A stretch of DNA of 6,609 nucleotides from a bacterium (GTDB lineage: Bacteria; Patescibacteriota; Minisyncoccia; Minisyncoccales; CG1-02-41-26), in contig JAGGTS010000001.1 of NCBI GenBank assembly GCA_021163625.1, forward strand, positions 1-6,609, in the 5' to 3' direction. Shown one piece after another: positions 1 to 6,590 of the stretch. Position 1 is the first letter of the stretch; each line of letters opens with the position of its first letter. Position numbers and translations under genes: made by a program. The notes beneath the pieces were generated by a model, which was not told where the DNA came from, ran no database searches, and saw only the letters and a program-made list of their open reading frames with translations.

Positions 1-8
1 GCCCATAT

Positions 9-764
9 CTAAAAACCGCTTTTTTGCTTCTCGTCTAATTTTTTAGAAGCCTTTTTAAGGAATATCTTTATCCCTTTTATTGGAAAAGTTGAATGAATAT
101 ACAATTCAAAAAACCAATGAAGAGGGATAAATCCTAAAAAGAAAATAACTATTTTCTCTGCAAAGATGTGCATCGTCTCCTCGTCGAGGGGCCTAATCCA
201 ATAACTAACCACTATTGCGTAAATAAAAGATAGAATTATGGCAACAGGTTTAGAAAAATGGATTCGTTTTTCTTTTTTCGTTCCATAAACAAGCAATAAG
301 ATAGGAGGAACAAAAATTATTAGCATAAACACCACAAGGGCTACAAAGTAAAATGCGATATTTTCAACAATTTCGGGAAATTCTTCAAGACTTTTTTGCC
401 ATACAACTTGAAAACTTGGGCTGGAAAAATGACTAATGAAAGTAAATAAAGCTACGGACATCAAAAAAGTGGAAAATGGCGGAAAAAGAAAATCGTAAAG
501 AGATCTTATTTTTAACTTTAAAAAATGATCCCATAAAGGAAACCTTTTTGGAGTCCTTTTATAAAGCAGAAAACTAACAACACTACTTAAAACTCCAGCT
601 CCTATCAAGATTAAAAAATTAAACCCCTCAAGTAAAAAAGGTGTAAAAGCCGTGGCTGCCACTTTGAAGGCAAACAAAAAAGAAGCAACATAAATCATCG
701 CTCCTGTCCAAATTTTGTATCCTCTATTTACCGCATCAATGTAAGATTTTAGTTTAGTTAGCAT
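9..764 (-). CDS. Unrecognised polytopic membrane protein, about six transmembrane segments
   Basis: This 251-residue protein is not recognisable to me by family. By hydrophobicity it has about six membrane spans, near residues 20-40, 47-68, 93-113, 134-160, 171-190 and 198-222. A basic stretch lies between spans 2 and 3 (YKRTPKR at 68-74, then KLKIR at 83-87). The C-terminal tail is lysine-rich (from about 230) and probably cytoplasmic, as is the short basic N-terminus. There are no cysteines and no obvious catalytic or nucleotide-binding motif. The ATG at 764-762 is preceded by only a weak AGAAG Shine-Dalgarno match four bases upstream (769-773). An in-frame TAA six codons upstream excludes a much longer start. 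The stop is TAG at 11-9. The gene follows the DUF3160 gene in the same direction after 145 bp, so co-transcription is possible but not shown. It could be a transporter component, an envelope assembly factor or a lineage-specific protein; the sequence does not decide. Confidence 0.8.
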   Translation of the reverse strand: MLTKLKSYIDAVNRGYKIWTGAMIYVASFLFAFKVAATAFTPFLLEGFNFLILIGAGVLSSVVSFLLYKRTPKRFPLWDHFLKLKIRSLYDFLFPPFSTFLMSVALFTFISHFSSPSFQVVWQKSLEEFPEIVENIAFYFVALVVFMLIIFVPPILLLVYGTKKEKRIHFSKPVAIILSFIYAIVVSYWIRPLDEETMHIFAEKIVIFFLGFIPLHWFFELYIHSTFPIKGIKIFLKKASKKLDEKQKSGF

Positions 765-909
765 AAAGCTTCTACGAATTTAAGTAAAATAAGCAAAAAT
801 ATCCATTATCTATCGACAAAACTAAATGCCACGACATCTATTAATAAATAAACGATAAACAACAATGTCTTGATAATATTAAAACATATATTTATTTGAA
901 CATTTGCTA
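765..909. other. AT-rich intergenic gap with no firm signals
   Basis: This gap separates the DUF3160 gene from the downstream membrane-protein gene. Read on the minus strand, I found no -35/-10 pair with good matches and spacing, and no GC-rich stem followed by a T run. Several weak -10-like words (for example GATAAT) occur, as expected by chance at this composition. A promoter for the 251-residue protein may lie here, but I cannot place it. Confidence 0.5.
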
Positions 910-3474
910 TTATTCTGAAAAACTTTTTATCCATTCTGGCTCAGCTGGAGGTTGGATTCTCAATATCTCTCTCCATGCTTCGTCAGTTAATCTATTCTCC
1001 ATCGGTTGCTTAAATTCATAATAGCTAAAGACCGGTCCCACTCCCACTAAAATATGGCCTTCGGGAAGCTTATAGGCTACCACTAAAGCTTTAATATAAC
1101 TCACCCCCTCTTCTAAAACCTTCTTAGTATTGCCTTCAGTATGTACATCAGCAATTAAAGTGGTTTTAAATATGTCAGGATCAGTTTTGCCTTCAGCAAC
1201 AAATTTTATTACTCCCTCTGAAATACTGCCAAAATTCTTAATGAAATCATATTCTTTTTTAGTTAAAGGTTTATTTTCTAATTCTTTTTTAGAAATTTCT
1301 AATAATCTTTCTAAAATTTCAGAAAATTTTTCTAAGGCCGGTTCAATTTTTAATTTTTCTAACTCTTCTTGAGGTACCAATCCTTTTAATCCTTTATTGG
1401 TCATTTTAGTTAGGGTTAAAAGACGAGCATAAAATTCTGGGGCTGGTTCAACATACCCTACAATTTTTGGTTCAAGAAATCCTCCCATTTCTGCCATAGT
1501 ATAACTTTGTTTTACATACAAAATTGTATCGTGCCTTAATTCTGTAAAAGAAGCCAAAGCAGTGTTTAATTCTTTATCTTGCCATGCCTTGGTCTGCATA
1601 AATGTCTGATATCCTTTGCCAAATTCGGTTAATAAAGATTTTAAAACATAAAGCCAATTCCAATAAAGGTTTTTAAACCAGTCATCTGTGGAAAGAGAGT
1701 CTATTTCTTTTTTTAGCTCTGAAAATTTCTTTTCATAATCTGAATACTCAGTATCCCCTAATTCCTTTAAAATTTCCTTTGCCCTTTTTGAACCAAATAA
1801 AGCCATTATATCTAACCCTCTTGGAAAACCTCTTACTTCTCTTCCATTAGGACAATTAGCTACATTCGTCTCAATCCAAGTAAATGGCCGAGGTGTTCTA
1901 TTTCCGGTATATTCACCAGAATAAGGAGAAACAATTTCTGAAAAAAGCCAGGAATCAATAGTAAATCTTTGACCCATCAACCGGAATCCTTTTGTCTCTT
2001 CCAAAAGTTTTTTTGCTTGAACTTTTAACTCTTGAATCTCTTTATCAGATAAAGGAGGACAAGGCATAAATAGCTCGCAAGCTCCCAATCCGCTGTAGAT
2101 TTTTGGATTATAAGGAAGATTCAAAAGAACATCTCTAATCTCTGGATATTTTTCTTCTATCTTCTGAGAAGTAAGTTCTTTTTCAAACAAATTCTTTAAT
2201 ACAGCACTATATTCATAAGGTCCTAAATCATCGGAAAAGCCGATAAAATAAGAGGTAATAGCATACATTCTCTGCCATTTTCCTTGAATATTTTTACTTT
2301 CTAAAAATTTCTTAGCTGTTAAACTAGCTTGAAGGGTTTGAATTTTAGCATCATATTCAGAAATAATTCCATTCATCGGACCGGTGCACATAGACTTTCC
2401 TTTAGAAAGAATAGGAGATCCTTTAACTAAAGCTGTCATCCTTCCATACCACATCGTCGCCTTGAAATAATTTTTAAGTTTTTCTGATTTAGTATAATGA
2501 CCCCTAGGAACATATTGAGAATAATCTTCTTTGTAGATAAAAATTGGAGAAGGTTTCCAACCTTCGTGTCTTTCAATTAATTCAGTCTCTTTTTGAACTA
2601 AGTCTTTTACAAAATCTGGCATTTTAAAAATATATTTTTGGGCTTCTTTTTCATTAAAAAGATTAAAAAATTTCCCTTCTTTTAGCTGGGCAAAAGTTAT
2701 TTTATCACAAAAGTCTTTTGACCCCTCGCAATCAATTTCTTTTTTAATATTTTCTTTTGTAGCAATCTGATTTGGTTTGGGTTTTAGCAATTCTAAGGCT
2801 ACTGAAAAATAGGCTACATTTCTTTTTGCAGCTTCTTTTAAATCCGTTGAAGGAGCATTTTTATATTCTAAAAGAGCGTCATCAAAAAATTCTTTGCTCA
2901 TTTGCCAGATATCATCATAAAAAAGACCCCTTTCTAATTTCATTAAAGTAGTGTCAAAAAAGATATGGTAATAATGCAAAAGGGAATCTGTAGTAATAAA
3001 AATTGGAAGATCTTTCCATTTTAAAGCAGAATAAAATTTAACAAAATCGTCTGGGCTATCGCCAATCTCCTTTGGGCTAGGGATTATTACAAATCCATTT
3101 TTTTTCAAAAGAGAAAGAGCTCTCGGGCTAAGTTTGATTTTTTCAGAAAATTTTTGATAATTAGAGATATCTTTAATTTTAAGAGGAAGTTGGTAGGAAG
3201 GAATTTGAGGAGTAACATCAATTTTTTCCAAGACAATATCTTTTGATTTAATTAGGCGTTTGGCTGCAGTCAGCTCAGCTGGAGTTTTGGTTGGACCCGG
3301 AATCGTTGAAGTCACTGGACTTGGAGATTGAGGTCCAGTTTTTTTCTTTTGCCAATAAAAAATACCCCTACCAGCAACGCCAGCCAAAATAATAATACCA
3401 ATCAAAATAATTATAACATTTCTAAACAATTTAGGTTTTTGAAAATTAGAAAAAAATTGTTTCTCTGTTTCCAT
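910..3474 (-). CDS. Membrane-anchored DUF3160-family protein
   Basis: An 854-residue protein with a short cytoplasmic N-terminus and one transmembrane anchor at about 16-35. A Pro/Ser/Thr-rich linker (about 46-66) follows, and then a large domain from about 110 to the C-terminus that should face outward. No lipobox cysteine is present, so it is tethered by the helix rather than by lipid. Motifs I associate with DUF3160 are TDSLLHYYH at 161-169 with H170 and D174 following, ELRHDT at 645-650, YVEPAPEFYARL at 674-685, ADVHT at 775-779, GPVFSYYEF at 813-821 and RLTDEAWR at 828-835. The biochemical role of DUF3160 is not known to me. The recurring His and acidic residues (D163, H167, H170, E645, H648, D649, D776, H778) would suit a metal site or hydrolase, which is inference. 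Six cysteines lie in the outer domain. The start is the only ATG ahead of the anchor, with a GGTGAG site 12 bases upstream; the stop is TAA. The gene is complete and shows no frameshift. Confidence 0.9.
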   Translation of the reverse strand: METEKQFFSNFQKPKLFRNVIIILIGIIILAGVAGRGIFYWQKKKTGPQSPSPVTSTIPGPTKTPAELTAAKRLIKSKDIVLEKIDVTPQIPSYQLPLKIKDISNYQKFSEKIKLSPRALSLLKKNGFVIIPSPKEIGDSPDDFVKFYSALKWKDLPIFITTDSLLHYYHIFFDTTLMKLERGLFYDDIWQMSKEFFDDALLEYKNAPSTDLKEAAKRNVAYFSVALELLKPKPNQIATKENIKKEIDCEGSKDFCDKITFAQLKEGKFFNLFNEKEAQKYIFKMPDFVKDLVQKETELIERHEGWKPSPIFIYKEDYSQYVPRGHYTKSEKLKNYFKATMWYGRMTALVKGSPILSKGKSMCTGPMNGIISEYDAKIQTLQASLTAKKFLESKNIQGKWQRMYAITSYFIGFSDDLGPYEYSAVLKNLFEKELTSQKIEEKYPEIRDVLLNLPYNPKIYSGLGACELFMPCPPLSDKEIQELKVQAKKLLEETKGFRLMGQRFTIDSWLFSEIVSPYSGEYTGNRTPRPFTWIETNVANCPNGREVRGFPRGLDIMALFGSKRAKEILKELGDTEYSDYEKKFSELKKEIDSLSTDDWFKNLYWNWLYVLKSLLTEFGKGYQTFMQTKAWQDKELNTALASFTELRHDTILYVKQSYTMAEMGGFLEPKIVGYVEPAPEFYARLLTLTKMTNKGLKGLVPQEELEKLKIEPALEKFSEILERLLEISKKELENKPLTKKEYDFIKNFGSISEGVIKFVAEGKTDPDIFKTTLIADVHTEGNTKKVLEEGVSYIKALVVAYKLPEGHILVGVGPVFSYYEFKQPMENRLTDEAWREILRIQPPAEPEWIKSFSE

Positions 3475-3486
3475 AATTTACGCTAT

Positions 3487-3492
3487 CTCACC
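3487..3492 (-). promoter_or_regulatory. Candidate ribosome binding site of the DUF3160 gene
   Basis: On the minus strand GGTGAG ends 12 bases before the ATG at 3474. The match to a Shine-Dalgarno sequence is partial and the spacing is longer than ideal. It is the best purine-rich site in front of this start. The TGA stop of a possible 10-codon upstream ORF lies inside it, which would let a terminating ribosome re-engage here. Confidence 0.4.
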
Positions 3493-3520
3493 ACTTTGGC
3501 AATAAAATGGTTAGAAGCAT
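3488..3520 (-). CDS. Possible 10-codon leader ORF (MLLTILLPKW)
   Basis: On the minus strand, ATG at 3520-3518 opens a frame of ten codons ending in TGA at 3490-3488, 13 bases before the DUF3160 start. The predicted peptide is hydrophobic and ends in Lys-Trp. A weak GAGAG site lies ten bases upstream of its ATG, and the stop codon is embedded in the GGTGAG site of the next gene. Position and overlap are what one would expect of a translationally coupled leader. An ORF this short also arises easily by chance, and I know no homologue. Confidence 0.18.
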   Translation of the reverse strand: MLLTILLPKW

Positions 3521-3530
3521 TTTTAATTTT

Positions 3531-3567
3531 CTCTCAACCGCCCGACCTTCAGTTGAAAGATTTCAAC
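3531..3567 (-). promoter_or_regulatory. Two overlapping, mutually exclusive stems in the DUF3160 leader
   Basis: In the minus-strand RNA the segment CUUUCAAC (from 3559-3552) can pair two ways. It can pair backward with GUUGAAA (3567-3561), giving a compact 6-bp stem with a four-base loop within a near-perfect palindrome. It can instead pair forward with GUUGAGAG (3538-3531), giving an 8-bp stem with one U-G pair and a 13-base loop. Only one stem can form at a time. No T run follows either stem, so this does not look like a terminator. If functional, it would act through RNA stability or translation of the possible leader ORF immediately downstream. This is read by eye only. Confidence 0.25.
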
Positions 3568-3598
3568 CTTTTAATTTTAAACTTTGTTATATTTTAGT

Positions 3599-3625
3599 AT
3601 TATACATTATTTTTTAACTTGTTAA
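3599..3625 (-). promoter_or_regulatory. Candidate sigma-70-type promoter for the DUF3160 gene
   Basis: On the minus strand a perfect TATAAT (-10) lies at 3604-3599. A TTAACA (-35, five of six consensus bases) lies at 3625-3620, with a 15-base spacer that is slightly short. Transcription would begin near 3592 and leave a leader of about 118 bases before the ATG at 3474. The region is very AT-rich, so chance matches are common. The perfect -10 box and its place between the two genes are the main support. Confidence 0.45.
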
Positions 3626-3627
3626 AA
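3612..3627. repeat. 16-bp palindrome overlapping the candidate -35 box
   Basis: TTTTAAC and GTTAAAA form perfect 7-base arms around a central TT. The repeat overlaps the candidate -35 box of the DUF3160 gene, so it could be an operator for a dimeric regulator. The two-base centre and A/T-rich arms make it a poor RNA hairpin. Low complexity means it may be chance. Confidence 0.25.
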
Positions 3628-3654
3628 TTAGTAAATTGTGAATAACTTTTTTAA

Positions 3655-6543
3655 TTACTTTTTCAACTTCTTTTTATAAATTTTACTTGCTCCTCCATTT
3701 CCATTTTTTAAAATCTTGTAAGAAGGAACTTCAAATACTTCTATTTTTCCATCTAAAAAATCAGAAAAAGCCAGAAGTTTGCCATTAGGAGAAATATCTA
3801 GCCCAGTTGGTTGATTCCCGCCTACAATGGCATCTAACATTTCTCCAGTTTCAGTATCAAAAAGAAGGATTGACCCCCATTCAGGTCCAGGAATGTAGTA
3901 ATTGGTAGAACTAAAATTTTTTCCTCGGCAAGAGACAAAAAGAATTTTCTTATCTGGACTTAAAACAATAGTATTTGGATTATTATCCGTCTGGACAAAC
4001 TTCTCTACTTTATCGGTTTTTAAATAAACTTTCCAAATTGTATTTTTTGCCATATCGGAAACATAAAGCACTCCCTTTTCCTCATCTCCTACAATATGCC
4101 GCATCGCCCCATTGCTTTTAAATATAACTTTTCTTTCTCCAGTATTTAAATTTATTTTTTCAATTTCTCCATTGGCAAAACCTGCTACATAAAGATTTTT
4201 ACTGTCTTTTGTAATATAAATGCCTCGAGGAGTATCAACAGTGAAAATATTTTTTATTAATTTTCCGTTTGAGAGATTAATTTCAGAGACATTATCTCCA
4301 CACCAATTTGAAGCAAAAAGAGTTTTTTGATTGGAAGAAAGTTTTACTACTTTAGTCCAGCTACTTTTAGTGTCAAAAACGCGCAAGATTTTCTTTAACT
4401 GAGTGTCAATCTCAAAAATTTTACCGGTTTCCATTTGGCTAACATAAACTTTTTTTCCATCTTTAGAAAATTCTATCTCTACTCCTCCACCATTGTTGAG
4501 GTTAATAGTCGCTATTTCTTCACCAGTCTTTGAATCAAAAACGCTCACTCCCTTCTCTTTATTCAAAAGATGAGTTACCCAAATTTCTTTTCCGTCAACA
4601 GAAAAAACCACTGCTTTTGGAGAAGATACATAATTAATATCAAAAAGGCGTCTTACTAACTGGCCCTCTAGTTGAAGAAAAGGACCAAAATCTACTCCTT
4701 TAAATTTCTGGTTTGAATTTTTAATAATCTTTTTCTCATTTGTTTTTAGTTCTTTCATTGTTTCTTTGTCTGTCTGCTTTTTGTTTATTGAAATTTCTAT
4801 TACGCCTTGACTTATTTTTTCAATCAATCTTGGTTCGGACCTCTGCGCCAATTTTTCAAGAAACCTATTAGCTTTTTCTGATTCCATTAAGAACGGTTGA
4901 CTTAACTGACTTTGAATGGGAAATAATCGGTAAACAGTTTTTTCTGGATAAATCTCCAAACCCACTGCTAAAGCTTGTTGGGTTTCTTTTGAAAAATACT
5001 GGTCAAAAACAAAATTTCCCAAAGAATAGAAAATTAACTTTCCTTTATATTCTTCTACCTCTTGAATCACATGAGGATGAGAGCCAATTATTAAGTCCGC
5101 TCCGGCATCAATTACTTTATGGGCTAATCTTTGCTGAAAAACTGAACTTTTTGGTTGATACTCAGTGCCCCAATGAAAGATAACAACTAAAAATTCATTG
5201 GGATGCAAAAGCTTAGTTTCTCTTACTATCTCCGTAATTCTATCATCCGAGCAATTAAAAGGAAACGTTTTATTAAAAGCAAGAAAAACTATGTTGTCTT
5301 TTTCAAATAAAAAGTTCTCATCGCATTTTATCGGATGGCCGACAAAATTAATGTCAGACTTCTTTAAAAATTCTTCGGTTTCTTTAAAACCAGTTTCGCC
5401 CATATTAAATGTGTGGTTGTTTGCCAGAGACAATAAATTAAAATTTGAAAAAGAAAGCGCCTTTGTGACTTCTGGAGAAAAGGCAAATTTCAAAGAATGA
5501 GAACCAAAATTTGGCGGATTTTTTACAATTGGGCCTTCTAAGTTCCCAATCACCAGATCAATTCCTTTTAAAAATTGATTGATCTTTTCGAAAGGATAAA
5601 AAATGCTATTTTTTTGAATTAAATACTCTACCCCTCTATCTAACATTATATCTCCTGTAAAGAGAACAGTTCTAACTTTTTGTTCCTTTGAGGCTTTAAT
5701 TTCCTTTTGCTTTGCTTCTTCAAAAACTACGCTAAAATAAGAAGTAGTTTCATCTATATTAGAATTTTTTAAAAAATCAGCGGAATTTCCATAATCAATA
5801 ATTTTAGGCTTTTCTTTGTTTTGTAATTTAGCAAATAATCTTGCTCCATATAAGCACTGCCAGCAATCAACCTCTATATTTTTAAATTCTTCTTTTTCAA
5901 AATTTAATAAAACCCTAATGCTCTTTTTATCATGAAATTGGGCAGCATTTTTTGGAAGATAATGAGAAAAATCAACACTGGCAATAACTATGGTGTGAAG
6001 AGAAGCTTGGGAATTTATCGTTTTAATAAACAAATCCATTTGTTCTTCCGAAACGTCAGAAGGAACTAAAATTGGCAAAATTTTTGTATCAGGAAAATAA
6101 CTTTTAATATAGGGTAGCAAATTTGTTATTCCATGGTCTTTTTCGATAGAAGAATTGCTAAAACAGAAATTATTTTTCTCAATTAAATTTCTTAAAAGGA
6201 AATCATTAACCTTAAGATTTTTAAAATTTTTAACTCCAAGGCTAAGAGTTATAAATGAAGCTTTTTCACACAATGTCCCGCTATTAAAATGGTCTGGACT
6301 TAATAAAATAATGCTTTCTGGTTTTTCTTTCAAAGAGATATATTTAAAAAATTCTTGGATAATTTCTTTCGCTAATAAATGATGAGAGATAACGCCACTT
6401 GCTATAAGATGTTGGGTGCTATTTGTAATATTTTTTTTGCCGGAAAAACTTTTGAAATTCCAAACTCCAACGGCAACACCAACAGTAGCTAAAATAATCA
6501 GCAAAATAACCAAAAGAATAAATTTTTTTAGATAGAATTTCAT
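3655..6543 (-). CDS. Membrane-anchored MEMO - CapA phosphatase - beta-propeller fusion protein
   Basis: This 962-residue protein has a basic N-terminus and one membrane anchor (about 7-27), so the rest should lie outside the cytoplasm. Residues about 45-275 resemble the MEMO/AmmeMemoRadiSam protein B family. H54/H55, H85 (SPDH), D191 and H194 (VDFSH) and C230 match the expected positions of the family's metal-site residues, and DHG at 136-138 fits a further conserved site. Residues about 291-545 form a CapA-type metallophosphatase domain: TGDIMLDR (D298), NLEG at 334-337, NNH at 375-377, FHWG at 456-459 and GSHPH at 487-491. A charged linker (about 546-618) leads to a YVTN-like beta-propeller of about seven blades (641-946). 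Repeating units read like FSKDGKKVYVS, then a loop, then IFEID. CapA proteins are tied to poly-gamma-glutamate capsule systems, but no capB, capC or capD homologue is present here, so the substrate is unknown. The start is fixed by AAGGA seven bases upstream; the stop is TAA. The reading frame is intact throughout. Confidence 0.92.
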   Translation of the reverse strand: MKFYLKKFILLVILLIILATVGVAVGVWNFKSFSGKKNITNSTQHLIASGVISHHLLAKEIIQEFFKYISLKEKPESIILLSPDHFNSGTLCEKASFITLSLGVKNFKNLKVNDFLLRNLIEKNNFCFSNSSIEKDHGITNLLPYIKSYFPDTKILPILVPSDVSEEQMDLFIKTINSQASLHTIVIASVDFSHYLPKNAAQFHDKKSIRVLLNFEKEEFKNIEVDCWQCLYGARLFAKLQNKEKPKIIDYGNSADFLKNSNIDETTSYFSVVFEEAKQKEIKASKEQKVRTVLFTGDIMLDRGVEYLIQKNSIFYPFEKINQFLKGIDLVIGNLEGPIVKNPPNFGSHSLKFAFSPEVTKALSFSNFNLLSLANNHTFNMGETGFKETEEFLKKSDINFVGHPIKCDENFLFEKDNIVFLAFNKTFPFNCSDDRITEIVRETKLLHPNEFLVVIFHWGTEYQPKSSVFQQRLAHKVIDAGADLIIGSHPHVIQEVEEYKGKLIFYSLGNFVFDQYFSKETQQALAVGLEIYPEKTVYRLFPIQSQLSQPFLMESEKANRFLEKLAQRSEPRLIEKISQGVIEISINKKQTDKETMKELKTNEKKIIKNSNQKFKGVDFGPFLQLEGQLVRRLFDINYVSSPKAVVFSVDGKEIWVTHLLNKEKGVSVFDSKTGEEIATINLNNGGGVEIEFSKDGKKVYVSQMETGKIFEIDTQLKKILRVFDTKSSWTKVVKLSSNQKTLFASNWCGDNVSEINLSNGKLIKNIFTVDTPRGIYITKDSKNLYVAGFANGEIEKINLNTGERKVIFKSNGAMRHIVGDEEKGVLYVSDMAKNTIWKVYLKTDKVEKFVQTDNNPNTIVLSPDKKILFVSCRGKNFSSTNYYIPGPEWGSILLFDTETGEMLDAIVGGNQPTGLDISPNGKLLAFSDFLDGKIEVFEVPSYKILKNGNGGASKIYKKKLKK

Positions 6544-6550
6544 TTTGAAT

Positions 6551-6555
6551 TCCTT
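6551..6555 (-). promoter_or_regulatory. Ribosome binding site of the fusion-protein gene
   Basis: AAGGA on the minus strand lies seven bases before the ATG at 6543. This is a good Shine-Dalgarno match at near-ideal spacing. It fixes the start just ahead of the membrane anchor. Confidence 0.7.
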
Positions 6556-6566
6556 AAGATACTTTC

Positions 6567-6572
6567 ATTTTA
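6567..6572 (-). promoter_or_regulatory. Candidate -10 box for the fusion-protein gene
   Basis: TAAAAT on the minus strand matches the -10 consensus at five of six bases and sits in the context TTGATAAAATG. Transcription would start about 17 bases before the ATG, leaving room for the AAGGA site. No good -35 box is seen at 16-18 bases upstream, so the call rests on the -10 box and its position. Confidence 0.35.
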
Positions 6573-6574
6573 TC

Positions 6575-6590
6575 AAAAAACCTGTTTTTT
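6575..6590. repeat. 16-bp A/T palindrome upstream of the fusion-protein gene
   Basis: AAAAAAC and GTTTTTT are perfect 7-base arms around a two-base centre, directly upstream of the candidate -10 box. It could be an operator, or the remnant of a weak A/T-stem terminator for a gene beyond the right edge. The stem has a single G-C pair, so neither role is convincing. Confidence 0.2.

Noticed and set aside
11..25. A-tract/CCGC/T-tract hairpin overlapping the TAG stop at the left edge
   Set aside because: The stem is five A-T pairs only and is explained by the last codons of the gene (AAA, AGC, GGT, TTT). It is too weak to call a terminator.
26..57. GCTTCT/AGAAGC stem followed by CTTTTT on the plus strand, resembling a terminator
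   Set aside because: It lies inside the 3' end of the 251-residue gene and would serve the plus strand, where no gene is seen. On the minus strand the stem is followed by A residues, not T residues.
1130..1372. Open frame on the plus strand, 80 codons
   Set aside because: It lies entirely inside the DUF3160 gene on the opposite strand, and the translation has no recognisable motif. The same applies to plus-strand frames at 4989-5183, 5198-5500 and 6155-6382 inside the fusion-protein gene.
3328..3597. Open frame on the plus strand, 89 codons, spanning the gap between the two large genes
   Set aside because: Half of it is antisense to the anchor and linker of the DUF3160 protein. The translation is low-complexity (Asn/Gln-rich), with no convincing ribosome binding site.
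9..6543. Possible recoding of TGA (as glycine or tryptophan), known in some CPR lineages
   Set aside because: The three genes run over 2,000 codons with no in-frame TGA, and tryptophan and glycine are encoded normally. Each gene ends sensibly at TAA or TAG, so there is no sign of reassignment.
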